Counted from the first letter of the stretch, positions 36,040 through 48,354 are shown. The stretch is DNA of 64,000 bases from Cephalopachus bancanus (GCA_027257055.1 JAPVLO010000133.1:5270001-5334000); one strand, 5' to 3'. Numbers and translations: made by a program. Notes: generated from the sequence alone by a model not told the origin.

Positions 36040-36735
36040 GAGCTTCTCCTATGCTCAGCATAAGCTGAAGAACTGAAGAGAGCTTCTAGGCCCAACTGAC
36101 ACTTGCCTGTCTCTCTCCCTTCTTTTCTCTCCCAGTGATGACAGAGGGACTGCTCCTAGCTTCATGCACACCCTCCCCAAGGGGCTCACATTCCCCTGTC
36201 CCAGTAACCCTGGGCCATGAGTCTTCCTGCCACCCATGGGACATGGACAGATGCCACATGCAGAGGCTTGGAGAGTCTCCTTGTCCTGTGGCATGCTCTC
36301 TTGCACTGCCACATCTGCCCCAAGGAGAACAGCCCCAGTGGCTGCCTGGCCAGATAGAGGTGGGGAGCAGAGCCTCCTGTCTGACCTACAGACTTGCATC
36401 TCAAGGCTGAGAAGTCTGGTAGATTCTTCAGCCCAGGGCAGCAGATCTCTAGCTAGTCTGCACATGGTGCACACACACGAGAACCCAACAGAGACCCTCA
36501 GAGCTGACCCCCATGTGTAATACACTAGTGCCAATTGGTGCAAGCAGCTGAGCATGTGCGTTCGTTTGTTATTCATGTTGTGGCAGCAGTGGCTAACAGA
36601 TTCCCACCCCCAACCCCCGCCCTCTCCCTTTCTCTGCCTCTCTCGGTCTGTCCTCTTCATCTGTGAGAAGACTCCATCCTCAGCTGGTACTGGTTCCAAG
36701 GTTTACCAGTCATCTACTAAACAGTAATGCAAGTC
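36040..36735 (-). other. unassigned block with the longest open frame
   Basis: The longest frame of the window, 214 codons on the minus strand (36055-36699), lies here. It has Arg/Lys/Glu-rich ends produced by a CT-rich tract (about 36595-36660) and no recognisable domain. Composition and phrases such as 'gtgcacacacacgagaacccaacagagaccctcagag' suggest an old LTR-like repeat. I do not call a gene. Confidence 0.3.
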
Positions 36736-36739
36736 TCAA

Positions 36740-37375
36740 TAAATTTATTTTTTTAATTGTTTTATTTTATTTTAGATTCAGGGTGTTCAAGTGCATGTTT
36801 GTTCCATGGACATACTGGGCACTGTTGGGGACTGGGCTTCATGTGACCCATTCCCCGGATAGTGAATATTATTCCCAAGAGGTAAACTTTGAGCCCTGAC
36901 ACGTCTCCCTGCACTGCCCTATTTGGTGTCCCCGGTGTCTATTATTTCCATCTTTGTGGCCATTTAGCTCCTGCATGTAAGTGAGAACATGCAGAGTTTG
37001 GTTTTCTGTTTCTGAGTTAGGATAATCAATCTCCAGTTCCATCCATGTTGCTGCGAAGGACATAATTTTGTTCTTTTTTATGGCTGTGTACTATTCCACG
37101 GTGTGTATAGACCATATATCTTTATCCAGTCAATCATTGGTTGGCGCTTCTGTTGATTCCATGATTCTGCTATTGGGAATAGTGCCGCAATGAACACAAG
37201 AGTACAGGTATTTTTTTTTTTTTAATGTCATGATTTCTTTTCCTTTGAGTAGATCCCCAGTAAGTGGGATTGCTGGGTCAAGTGGTAATTCTATTTTTAG
37301 TTCTTTGAGAAATCCCTGCACTGTTTTCCATAGAGGTTAAACTGGTTTACAATCCCACCAATAATGGATGAACTA
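36740..37375 (-). mobile_element. LINE-1 3' end (primate type)
   Basis: Reverse-orientation L1: T-rich left end, 'ccatttagctcctgcatgtaagtgagaacatgcagagtttgg', 'ctccagttccatccatgttgctgcgaagga', 'gatccccagtaagtgggattgctgggtcaa', 'cactgttttccatagaggtt'. 5' truncated. Confidence 0.88.
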
Positions 37376-37379
37376 ATTT

Positions 37380-39165
37380 ACTTTTAAAGTTTATCCCAAC
37401 AAAGGAAAGGAGCCCATGTAAAAAAAACATAAAAACATGAGTAGACAATGCTTGTTAGCAGTCTTCTAAAAGACATTTCAGAAGAGTTTTTATTATTCAC
37501 TGGTGTATGTCACTATTATTATGAGTAATTTTCACTGTAACACTGTGTATTACAAATTGAAGCATAGTAAACATGGTACTGAGGGTAGCTCTCCCTTGCA
37601 AGCCATTCATCATCCCATGTTTGGGATTTCTCCAGAAGAAAATAAATCATGAGAGAAATCTCAATTTCCCTCTATCCCCACTCCCCACCTCTACCCTGAA
37701 AAACGTATAACATCTTTTCTCCCTCTTAATTTCCTGTTTGCCTTTTTCTTTTCTTTTTTCCCAGCCTGTCTAGTTCAGAGTGATAAACTAGGCACAGTCA
37801 CCATTCCCTTTTCCTCTTTGCCATATAAATGTCAGCTGAAAATATGCCCGGTTCCAGATACAATGTAATCATAATACTACCACTGTGTTTCTGGATTAAT
37901 TAATCATAATGAATGAAATTTCTCTTGATTCTGTATGCCAAGCCTGGAAGCATAATTTGATTTCATCTTTGACTTCTGTAGCCTGAAGCAGTCACTTAAA
38001 CTCAGCTTTTGGAGGGAGATCAAAAAACACTAAGTAGAAAAAAATCCAGTTTGCAAAAAGACATAAGAGGAAGCATAAAAATATTCTTTAAATATATCAA
38101 AAGAAGAGCACAATAAAATATTATTTGTTTCCAAATATGAGCATAAATGTGATGACACTGCCTTAAAAAAATCTTTATGTTTTTACCTCCCAAACCATCT
38201 GGAAATAGTGTTGGACATGAGGAAAACACACATTGAAGTAGTGAATGGGAATATTGAAAGCCGCAGTGATAACTAAACTAATTTGAAATCTATCAGAAGC
38301 TGTTTTTACTTTTAGAACCAGTAAATCATTATGAAAACCTCTAAGCTGCTCATTGCGAAATCATAGAACTGTAACATGGACTTTTTGTTTTGTTTGTTTC
38401 TAATGTCAATCCCATCCCCTTGGAAGGTCTTTATATATGAAGTCAAATTATTTGTGGCTTAATTTAGAATATATGACATTTTTGTTTTCATTCACTGTGA
38501 AAATAAAGATGACCATAAAGAAAAACATAAGGCTCAGTAATCTTGGCATCTAGAGATCCCCTGCTATTATTTTGGTATATATAATTTCATTCTTTGTTCT
38601 GGGTTGTGTGTGAGTGTGTCTGGTGTGTGTGTAACCAAATGGAATCACATCATAAACCGTGTATTTCCCTTGAACTTGAACTAGGTAGTAGGAAAACCCT
38701 TCCTTGCCATAATGTTCAGCTCCCTCCTTTTAATAGCTATGTATTTCTATGATTTTTGTAAGACCCCAAACTGAGACAGATCTAGAAAGATCACACATAT
38801 GACAGGGATGGACATGTAGCAGAGAACTAGGATAGCCCTGGAGATGAGCTGGCTTTGTGCTTGCATTTTGATTGAGACTGTGTCTTGGATCTCCAGAATT
38901 TCTCAAATGATGACAGCACTTTAAAGTCCTTGCTCACTCACTCTAATTACAAGTCCTGGGGTACTAGAAATTAGGAAGCCTGGTGTTCCTGGGGGTGGTT
39001 CCACTTAGAGGAGGCTTTCTCTGTATCCTCAGATGAGAATATTTCTCTATTCTTTGCCTCTTTGTTGTGGACACAAGGAGACACAGCCTTTAGTACGACT
39101 CAAAGTACCCATCCTCCTAGGCACCCACTCCACTGTGACGTGACAGGAACCTCCTGCTGGAAATG
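37380..39165. other. no gene seen; AT-rich
   Basis: About 1.8 kb without recognised repeats or coding frames over 70 codons. GT-rich patch near 38605-38632. Confidence 0.3.
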
Positions 39166-39185
39166 AGCATGTCCATGGTTCTTTC

Positions 39186-39470
39186 TTTTTTTTTTGAGTT
39201 GGAGTCTCATTCCAATGCCCAGGTTGCAGTGGCATGCTCACAGCCACACCAGCATCAACCTGTTAGGCTCAGGCAATCCTTCTGCCTCAGACTTTCAAGT
39301 AGCCAGAACTACAGGCACACACTACCACACCCGGCTAATTTTTTTATTTATTGTAGAGATGAGGTCTCATCAAGTTGCCCGGGCTGTTCTTGAACCCATG
39401 GGCTCAGGCAGTCCCTTCACCTCAGCCTCCCAAAGTGCTGGGATAGTAGGCTTGAGCCACCATGCACGAC
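39186..39470 (-). mobile_element. Alu
   Basis: Complete reverse Alu. Its TSD starts with catgtc (39168 on the left, 39471 on the right) and is partly decayed. The plus-strand frames at 39163-39601 are Alu-derived. Confidence 0.9.
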
Positions 39471-39479
39471 CATGTCTGT

Positions 39480-41505
39480 GCTTTTTAATGGCAAAGAACT
39501 GGAGAAAGGCAACCATTGAGCCAAGGACAGTACATGCCAAACATAGTGAACAACCAGCACCTTCTGAGCACATGCAGAATCATTTTTGGGTGGATTACTA
39601 AGAAAGAGATAGGAGGGAGGGAGTGCAAGTTTAGATCCCCAACAAAAGGGATGAGGCAGGAGGTGGGCAAGATAGGCAGGGAACAATTATTCAATCAGAA
39701 CAATGAAAATATCACATAGGAAACACAGGAATCTGCTGTGGTTGAGGGCGAAAATGTAGAGGAACCAAAAGAGATGCATTGCGGAAAAGGGACCCAATCC
39801 AGAGATTAGAGGTGCTTTGGTGGTCACTGGGGACCCCCAGGCAGGCAAATCCATTTGATCTTTGATTAGCAACCTCTAACCACAGTGAAATAACTATGAA
39901 CTTAATATTAGGTTGAATCTACAACTTCAGGAAAAGCTTTTGTTTTGAACTGTTACTCTACAAGGATTTTTAATAATCATTTTTCATATTTTTCATAATA
40001 GCATCAGCTCTACCCAAGTCCACCCTCCACTGATACTAGTATCCCGGGTGCTTTATGTAGTAGATATTTACTCATGCTTTTTTAAAAATGAAAATTAAAC
40101 ATCAAGCTAGTCATAGCTATATATGTGCCCAATTTTCCAAGGAAAAAATTCCTACTGACTTACAAATTGGGAAACAACTATTGTGGTGACATTTCCCACC
40201 CATTAACCCAAAGTGGCTGTGAACAAATGCTTTGTCCGTTGATGTAGCAATTTCCACAAACAGAATCCTGTGGGGATCTGGAGCTGATTTCCAGTGATAC
40301 TCACCTTATAACTCCATGTGGAACTCTAAAATGAGCCCCACAGGATATTACTGAGGATGAAGTTATTTACTTACATGGAGGTTTCAATGTGTTTCCAGCA
40401 GGAAATAGCAGCCAGCGGTGTTGCTGACTGACTAGTTAACCATCATCTGCAAGTTCCTCCTGGACTGGTATTTTGCAGGCATTTCTGAAAGCCCACACCC
40501 ATAACCCAGAGGAAAACGGGACCATCTTTTGCCCCGTGGTAAATGTCTGGTAGCTGGTTCTATGGCCCCACAAGACTCAGCAGCAAGTCTGCCAACAGAA
40601 ATCTCCTCTCATGTTATGCATAGTTTCAGGGGCCACATCTTCCCCATGAATAATCTACAGAGAGTTCTCTCTTTAGAGTTTCCAGAGAATTTGACTTTTT
40701 ATTCTATTTCACTGAAATGGAGTTTTCCTCTTCTCAGTTCTTCGAGGACAGGTGCCACAGTATAAGTTTCCCCACCACAATGGCTCGCATGGGCCGACTT
40801 ACAATGCATGCATTGTGATTCCTCGGTGACGCTAAGGCTTGTACACCATGCCTCCCTTCCGCACCCCCTTCTCAGTCCATCCTGGGAAAGAAATGCTTGT
40901 TAGATGATAGATAAGTTGTGCTTTGCTGTTTCTGTCAGATATCATTCACTGGGGGACGGTAATGTGCCTGATGGAGATACGGTGAATTGCCTGTTTCGTG
41001 GCACTAATCTGAAAGCATCCTTGAACTCAATTCAACAGCCCAATTGTCAGACAGTTCTCGAAACCACACGAGAAAGAAAGAGAGCATGGGATTCTTATCT
41101 GGGAAGGGCCGCCCTGGAAGGCCATGAGCGTGACGGGCTGACTGACCATCTGGAGGCAGATTCACGCTAGCATGTGAAAAGTGGAAATGGGTTGTTTGGA
41201 AGAAAAAAAAATTACCTTACTTATTAAATTTGCCAACTTTTATGCTTTTCGCTTTTTTAGTAGAGTTTTTTTTTCATTTTGGTTAATGGGATAAATGGTT
41301 TTAGCACAAACAAAACGGTAAAGCAGTTGAACTGATCTCTGTCTCTCACTCTTTCCACCCACTGTCTCTCCTTGCCCAGAGAAGCCAATTGTCCACATCA
41401 TGTTCTGTGGGGGCCCCAACTTCACTGATCTTCCTCTGAGTTCAGTATCACCTGAGGGAAGAATCTGATACTTTCAGTCACGCTAGATGTAAAACTCCAT
41501 TGGAA
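39480..41505. other. no gene seen
   Basis: Unassigned. An 88-codon plus-strand frame (40904-41170) is the only one of note and matches nothing I recognise. Confidence 0.3.
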
Positions 41506-41509
41506 TGTG

Positions 41510-41615
41510 AGCTTCATGAGGCAGAGGCTTTCTTGCTGTTGTTTTATATCTTGTCTATTTTGCTTATCATCACAAGCACCCAGAACATAAATAAATACGA
41601 GCTGTTGAATGATAA
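41510..41615 (+). mobile_element. LINE-2 3' end
   Basis: 'aatgtgagcttcatgaggcagaggc', 'ttgctgttgttttatatcttg', 'agcacccagaacataaataaata' follows the L2 3' end. Confidence 0.55.
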
Positions 41616-41674
41616 GGCTCCATGTTTTTCCTGATTCAGAGGTAAATGATTTTTCTGCAATGTTTGTTATATAT

Positions 41675-41676
<2 letters not shown>

Positions 41677-41726
<50 letters not shown>

Positions 41727-41883
41727 AACACACACACACTCACACACACACACACACACACACGGGGTGGGGGGAAGAGACAACACAGAGAAAGAAGAAG
41801 AAAAGGAGGAGGAGAGAAGAGAAGACACCACACACACACACACACACACACACAGAGAGAGAGAGACAGACAGACAGACAGAG
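41677..41883. repeat. compound (CT)n(CA)n ... (CA)n(GA)n(GACA)n array
   Basis: (CT) at 41677-41722, (CA) at 41723-41764, a purine-rich spacer, (CA) at 41828-41854, then GA/GACA to 41883. The outer CT and GA tracts are complementary. Frames across it on both strands are artefacts of the repeat. Confidence 0.97.
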
Positions 41884-41889
41884 GGAGGT

Positions 41890-42595
41890 CATTTATGCTA
41901 TCATTTGATCATCTAAAATCAGACATTCTGAAATCTCTCCCTGGTCTGGACATTTCATTTACAGAGTCACCGTGCAGCTGCCCAGGTATGCGTGGCACAG
42001 CTTGCACAATCATATGCGACAGTCCTGTTTATATGTCAATATATCACCTTTCCCCCTCTTTCTTTGACATATGTAAATTTTCACGTTTCTAAAAAATAAG
42101 GTCCATCACGTTGTCTTGCTAAGCAGTATCTATGTAAAAATCACCGTACTCTTAAGGACACTTTGAGGCATATAATCACATGACAGAAGCCAAGAAACTG
42201 AAGCTTTGTCTTTTTAGGGTTTTTGTCTTTACTTTGGGTTTGGTCAAATTCTTGAACAAAACCTCTTCTCCCTTCTCCCCTTAGCCTCTACTCCTCCCCA
42301 TCTCTTTTAGAGTGGGAGGGAAGTAAAATAATCAAGCAAGTCTCTATTCAGAGCAAATTTCCAAAGACTAAGGGAAAGGGTGAAGTGCCATCCCTGTTGC
42401 CCCTGAAATACCCAAACGTTCAGGGTGATTCCTATCTATAGGACAGAAGAAGCTGCTAAGAATCTGAGCAGAAAGGGGAAGGAGTTGATACACCTGACAA
42501 ATAAGCCAACTCTAATTTCAGAGGCGATTCCTGAAGATTTAATGTAAGTATCTGTTACACTTCAGTGTGTAATATCATACAGAATATCATGATTT
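41890..42595. other. no gene seen
   Basis: Unassigned single-copy-looking sequence without coding frames of note. Confidence 0.35.
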
Positions 42596-42660
42596 GGTCA
42601 GTGTATTAGTCAGGGTTTGACAGAGCAGCAGGAGAATACACAGAGGTAGATGGATAGGTG

Positions 42661-42688
42661 GATAGATTGATTGATAGATTGATAGATG

Positions 42689-42745
<57 letters not shown>
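42661..42745. repeat. (GATA)n microsatellite
   Basis: About 85 bp of GATA repeats with GATT interruptions at the left, inside the solo LTR. Confidence 0.95.
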
Positions 42746-42769
42746 TGGATATCCAAGTAGTAATTTATT

Positions 42770-42871
42770 TATTTGTTTGTTTGGTTGGTTGTTTATTTTT
42801 AAGAGAGAAAGCAGGATTTATTGAGAGGACAGAAAACTTCCCACAGTGGGAGGGGACCCAAAAGGGTTGCC
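42770..42871 (-). mobile_element. second R-only retrocopy of the gammaretrovirus-like LTR
   Basis: On the minus strand it starts GGCAACCC at 42871, runs through AATAAA and 'cctgctttctctctt', and changes into an A-rich tail (aaaaataaacaaccaacc...). It is flanked by a 17-bp TSD, ccaagtagtaatttatt (42753-42769) and ccaatcaggaatttatt (42872-42888), 14/17 identical. It starts at the same base as the copy at 5903-5991 and contains neither U3 nor U5. It is nested inside the solo LTR at 42602-43350. Confidence 0.72.
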
Positions 42872-43359
42872 CCAATCAGGAATTTATTAGAGGAATTGGC
42901 TCAAGTCATTTTGGAGGCTGAGGAGTCTCACAGTAAGCCATCTGCAAGCTGGTTGGCCAGGGAAGCAGCAGCATGGCTCAGTTTAAGTTTGAAGGTCTCA
43001 GAACCAGGGAAGACCATAGTGTATCTGTCAGGTAGAGGTCAAAGGCCTGAGAATCCAGGGGGCACTGGTGCAAGTATTAGAGCCCAAAGGCCAGAGAACC
43101 TGGAGTTCTGGTGACCAAGGGTGGTGGAAGAAGGGTATCCCTGCTGCAGGAGAGGGAGAGAGAAATTCACCTTTCATCTGCCTTTTTGTTCCATCAGGCC
43201 ATTAATGCACTGGATGGTGGTGCCCACCCACACTGGGTGAGGGTGGATCTTCAAGTATCAATCTTCTGGAAATACTGAGAAATCATGCTTTACCAGCTAT
43301 CTAGGTATTTCATAATCTAGTCAAGTTGACACCTAAAGTTAGCCCTCACAGTCAGTCAT

Positions 43360-45130
43360 CTGAGCAACTCACTTACCCCAGGAAGAGGCAGAGATGCTAA
43401 CCTCTTGCATTCTTAATCTAATCCCTTAAGAATGTTACCCTCATCTCTGAAAATTCTAAAGGCCAAACTTCTTTCCAGAAAAATAGACCCAATTGAACTT
43501 TCTAGAATCCTCCCTATTTTAACAAACGAACAAAGCAGACTTCTAAGTTTATTTACCTTAATTTGAGATAAGAAACCATGGCTTGTTCATCTGAACATCT
43601 AGTCCACCAACCAGAGCTGTACCCATGTTAGAAATGCAATAATTTCTAAGAGATGAACGAACACTCTCCATTTAGTTACATGGTCTCTTGGACTACCAAT
43701 GATGTCTTAAAACATTTAACAATCATTCCCATTTTTCTTATTTTTAAACCCTTAATACATTTATTCAACTTAATGGCAGCTAATGTTTGGGGAGTCTGCG
43801 CCCCTTTACTTTACAGAACAAAAACAGTCTATCTCTACCCGATCTAGAAGGGACTTGGAAACAGGGGTTTGAAGTTACAAACCAATACATGCCTCTTGGT
43901 GCCGAGATGCGTTAACACTTGGCAAATCATTGCTTCTTGTTTGTAGGATAAAATTCTCTTTAAAAGGCTCAAAAAGCTTCTTTGACATCAACTAACTTGT
44001 AAAAAACACTATTTTGATTATTTAAATTTAAATAAATCAAAAGCACGTGGGTTAAATTTCCTTTAAAATACATATGGTTTTCAAAGTAAGAGGAAAAGGT
44101 ACTTGGCAAAAAGTATCTTTGGTTTTATTGAATCCAAAACTTTTCAAAAATAGTTTAAGTTGCTTGATGAGCCCAAACCATGGTTATTTAAAATATGATT
44201 TTTTTAAAAAAAGAAGGCCAAAAAATATATTTAATAAAAATACTCAAATTCAAACTTTCTATAAAATATTGCTAATAAGCAGTCTAACTTTAAAAGAGTT
44301 CATATACTTCACTTAATGGATTCAACATACTTATAGAATTCTTTGAAATGATGACCCAAGAAAACTATATATGGCCTAATACCGCCAACCCTGTTTTTGT
44401 GTATGTGAGAGGTATAGGTTAGCTTTAGTCTCTTCAAAACATGGTGACATGCATTATTAAATGGAAAAGTTCCCAGGCAACCTTGACACTTTATGAAATT
44501 GTCTCTAAAAAGCTATTGGTAGTTATTTTGTTGTCTTTTACCTCTTTTTCCCTTCAGAAAAGATATTTAATTCATTTTAATTGCTCAGCTAATATTATTC
44601 CATTTTTCTTATACTTTTCTACCCCTCCCTTTCCCATCCTGTTTTTTTTCATAACCATAGAGTCTCAGAATACTTTCTCTAGGAATATATGCATGGTATT
44701 AAGGTCATAGATTCATTACCACTCAGGGAGAAAAATGCCTCTGTTTTCTGTGGTCAATGCCTGTATCAGTCAGTCATTTGTCCAGGCATGATTAATCAAG
44801 TGTGTACCATTTTCGGTGCTGGACTAGGCCTACTGGCTGTGCAAAGAGGGTTATGGTCATTCAATTCCTCACAGGGCTCACTTAGTAAAGTCTGAATGGC
44901 CCTTTGGGTGAATAGTTCCCAAAAGTAGCAGACAAGTTAATCTGAAGGTAGACTCAGAGTTCTAGTCTTTTCCACCTGCCAACAGCATCCTTTCCTTTAG
45001 CTTGGCCCACCTTTCATCTATTTAGTGAGGCTACTGTTGAGAAAGGAAGTTCTTTTTTCTTGGAGAACTGTACCCCTAGGAGAGGCCAACACAAGCTGCA
45101 TTTTTCAGATAACATCACTATATATGAATA
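43360..45130. other. no gene seen; AT-rich
   Basis: Unassigned. 44755-44895 has loose similarity to old mammalian repeat tails ('gtgctggactaggcc'). No gene. Confidence 0.3.
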
Positions 45131-45135
45131 GTGAG

Positions 45136-45136
<1 letters not shown>

Positions 45137-45182
<46 letters not shown>

Positions 45183-45190
45183 TACATATA
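45137..45190. repeat. (CA)n/(TA) microsatellite
   Basis: About 43 bp of pure CA followed by a short CATA/TATA stretch. Confidence 0.96.
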
Positions 45191-45199
45191 TATCTACAT

Positions 45200-46355
45200 A
45201 CGAGTATATGTTGACTGAGCTTAAGTTACACTACAGTGACAAACAACCCCCAAATTTCAGTGTTGTCAAGAAAAAAGCATCTATCTCTGGCAGCCTATAA
45301 CTTTGAGACCTATTGTCTTCATTCTGGGGCCCTAAATGAAGGAAAAGTCCCCCCCACTTGGATCAATACATAGTCTTGAGAAGAAGGAAGAGACAGAGGG
45401 CAGTGTCACATGAGGGCTCTCAAAACCTTTGACCACAAATGGCACACATCATTCTCATCTCACCCACGTCTCTTGAACAAGAGTGAGTCTCTGGACCAAG
45501 CTTGGCATCAACCCACACAAGGAGGGCGTATTTTGAATAATGACATACCTGCTGCACTACACATAGACCCAGTTATGGTTTCAGAGTAGACATTTGATCC
45601 ATGACATATTTTAGGTCTATTCTTCAAAGGGTTGGCTAATCTATATCTAAAAATGACACAAAAGTCTGCCTTCAGGATATCGGAATGAGGAGCTGCTGAA
45701 CTGTCCCTGACACTTTTGTGTAGGGAGAGGTTTCTTCTCAGTAGCTGCCTTCCTACCGTGTCCTAATTGTCCTATAACACAATGTCGCTGTGTGAGATTT
45801 TCCATTTGTCATCCACCATACCTTATCTAAGCGTTAATTTTTCTCTCAAGAGGCTTACATTTCATACAAAACCCTAGACTCAAAACAATCTCTACTTTTT
45901 CAATCTTGCTAATTTAAATTTTCTCCTTGAGAATGATTTATATACCTAAACTGAACTTACTTTATGTTTACATTACTTCTTAGATACTTCTGTGAGGTAT
46001 CTACTGTGAGATACTTCTTTTTCTAAAGCAATGAAAAATATCCTTTTTCTGTTTTCCCATAACTCAGCAAGGCTTAACTAATTTTTTTTTCATTTGCCTT
46101 GAAAAAAAAATCTTCTTTTGGCTCAAACCAAGCATGGAAAATTTTAGCCCCAAAGGAACATTTTGGAAGACAGTTGTATAAACAACAAAAAAAGGGACTT
46201 AGATTAGAAAAACTTTCTCATATTTAACTACAACGATGCCAGCTAATTTGGGGTCACAAAATAAATATAGAGAATATTCATTTGTTCTTAGTCATAATAA
46301 TTAAAATAGCTGGCAATGTATGTCATTATAATAATAATAATAATAATAAAGTAAC
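45200..46355. other. no gene seen; (AAT)n at 46327-46350
   Basis: Unassigned AT-rich sequence ending in a short AAT microsatellite. Confidence 0.35.
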
Positions 46356-46359
46356 TCAC

Positions 46360-46565
46360 TTTTATCACACACTTGCCATGTGCCAATACTGGGCACACCA
46401 TATCATTTAATCTTCACATCAATCGTAAGAGGTAGGTACCATTATTGTCCTATTTTATGAAAATAAAACACAATAAAACAAAGACAGAGACTTTGAATGG
46501 TTATAAGTACAATCAAGATCACAAAGTTAGTAAATGACTGAGTAGGTTTAACTAGTTATATAATC
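46360..46565 (+). mobile_element. MIR
   Basis: Good ordered MIR: 'cacacacttgccatgtgccaatactgggc', 'tcatttaatcttcacatcaatcgtaagaggtaggtacc', 'attattgtcctattttatg', 'gatcacaaagttagtaaatgactgag'. Confidence 0.75.
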
Positions 46566-46577
46566 CAAAGTCAAACA

Positions 46578-46772
46578 TTCTCCCAGTGGTCCCTGAACAT
46601 CATCCCTGTAGCAGCAACAGTGACATCTGGGAACCTGCCAGGAGCCCACATTCTCAGGCTCCCCAACTGACCTAGCAATCAGAAGCTCTAGGAGTTGGGC
46701 CCAGTAATCTGTGTTTTAACAAGATAAGCCTTCCAGATCATTCTGAAAGTTTGATAAGCATTCATTGCCCCA
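46578..46772 (+). mobile_element. MER5A-like hAT-Charlie element
   Basis: 'cagtggtccctgaac' at the left, 'ctctaggagttgggcccagtaatctgtgttttaacaag' in the middle, 'cattctgaaagtttgataag' at the right. The order fits MER5A in plus orientation. Confidence 0.75.
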
Positions 46773-46784
46773 TGCTTGCTCCAG

Positions 46785-47094
46785 CAATTTTTAAAATTAT
46801 ATAAAGATGTGGGGTGCAATTCAGGGTTAGGTATACAAACATTGATTATGCAGGTACCCTTGTTGATGAGGTATGCCCTTCCCTTCCCAGTAGTTTCCCA
46901 CTACTCAATTCCTTTCTTATAGTGTTATAATTGTTCAAGTTCCACTTATGAGTGAGAACATATGGTCCTCTGCTCTTTGTTTCTGTGATAGATCACTGAG
47001 TATGATCGACTCTAAATTCATTCAAGTTGCTGCAAAGTCCATATGTTTGTCCTTCTTTATGGCTGCATAATATTCCACTGTGTATATGTACCAC
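46785..47094 (-). mobile_element. outer LINE-1, 3' part
   Basis: 3' end of an L1 in reverse: 'gtggggtgcaattcagggttaggtatac', 'cacttatgagtgagaacatatgg', 'ctgcataatattccactgtgtatatgtaccac'. The element is interrupted at 47094 by another L1 and resumes at 48355. Confidence 0.88.
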
Positions 47095-48354
47095 TTTTTA
47101 AAATAATTAATCAGTATTTTTTATTATGGTTTTGTGGGGTACAGTTAAGGGTTAGGTGTACAATTACGTTTCATTCGGGCACCCTGTTGATAAGAGGTGT
47201 TTTCCCAGTCCCAGACAGATATTTGCTACTGTTAATTCCATCCCCCCCCCATAATTTCCCAGTACTGTCAGTCATTTTCTTATAGTATTACATTGGATGT
47301 TCAAGGTCCATTATATGAGTGAGAACATATGATATTCTGATCTTCGTTTCTGTGAGAGGTCACTCAGTATTATAGACTCTAGTTCCATCCAGGTTGCTGC
47401 GAAATCCATGATTTTGTTCTTTTTTATGGCTGCATAGTATTCCATCGTGTATATGTACCACATTTTTTTTAATCCAGTCCTCTTTTGATGGGCAGCATGG
47501 TTGTTTCCAGGTTCTTGCTATTGTGAACAACGCTGTGATAAACATACGTGTGCAGGTATCTTTTTTGTAGAGTGATTTGTGTTCTTCAGGGTATATTCCC
47601 AGTAGGGGGATTGCAGGGTCATATGGAAGGCCAATTTTTAGAGCTTTTAGGAATCGCCACACTGCTTTCCACAGAGGTTGCACTACTTTACACTCCCACC
47701 AACAGTGTAGAAGTGTTCCCTTTTCACCACACCCTCTCCAGCAGCTGTTATTTTTTGAGTTGTTGTTAATTGCCATTTTGACTGGAGTTAGGTGGTATCT
47801 CAGTGTGGTTTTGATTTGCATCTCCCTGATGATTAGTGAGGTTGAGCATTTCTTCATGTGTTTGTTGGCTGCTCGAATGTCTTCTTTTGTGAAGTGTCTG
47901 TTCATATCTTTTGCCCATTTTATAATGGGGTTGTTTGTTTTCTTCTTTTCAGTACGTTTCAGTTCCTTGTAGATCCAGGATGCTAAGCCTTTGTCAGACC
48001 TAGAGTTGGCAAATACTTTTTCCCAGTCTGTAGGCTATCTCCCTGCTCTCTTGATGGTTTCTTTGGCTTTGCAGAAGCTTGTCAGTTTAATAAGGTCCCA
48101 TTTGTCTGTCTTCTCTCTTAAGTCCTGTGGGTTTCGGGTTTTGTACAGGAATTGGATGCCAGTTCCAATTTCCATGAGAGTATTTCCTTCCTTTTCTAAG
48201 GTTCTTATGGTTTGAGGTTTTACATTTAGGTCTCTGATCCATTTGGAGTTAACTTTTGTGCATGGGGATAGATAGGGGTCCTGTTTCAATCTTCTGCATG
48301 TGGTCAGCCAGTTTTCCCAGCACCATTTACTGAATAGGTTCTCCTCTCCCCATT
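47095..48354 (-). mobile_element. inner LINE-1, 5'-truncated (about 1.26 kb)
   Basis: This is an L1 inserted in the outer L1 with an 8-bp TSD, tgtaccac (47087-47094 and 48355-48362). The T-rich left end is its tail. Its 3' UTR and about 1 kb of ORF2 are recognisable. Insertion at the matching 'gtaccac' of the outer L1 defines the order of events. Confidence 0.88.
47360..47905 (-). pseudogene. LINE-1 ORF2 C-terminal remnant, 181 codons open
   Basis: ORF2p is the endonuclease/reverse transcriptase of LINE-1. This open segment covers only its C-terminal end. A cysteine-rich motif of the form CX3CX7HX4C is visible at residues about 55-72 (C55, C59, H67, C72), followed by the '[12 protein letters not shown]' type block and the tail region up to a stop. 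The endonuclease and most of the reverse transcriptase domain are absent because the element is 5' truncated. A further segment in the same orientation (48035-48354) is in another frame. Not functional. Confidence 0.85.

Larger units (their letters stand above)
42602..43350 (-). mobile_element. solo LTR (old ERV family A), with nested insertion
   Basis: TG...CA element with a perfect 5-bp TSD GTCAG (42597-42601 and 43351-43355). On the minus strand it has the '...gagccaattcctctaataaa' poly(A)-signal region and ends '...ctaataca', a widespread mammalian LTR type. A second copy lies at 53377-53905 with the same 'gagtctcacagta' and 'ggcactggtgcaag' blocks. Its R/U5 part has expanded into a GATA microsatellite, and it carries the R-only retrocopy at 42770-42871. 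Confidence 0.75.

Noticed and set aside
36055..36699. longest frame, 214 codons on the minus strand
   Set aside because: No recognisable domain, composition driven partly by a CT-rich tract, in a region that resembles an old repeat.
39163..39601. frames of 76 and 135 codons
   Set aside because: Translated from a reverse Alu, a common source of false exons.
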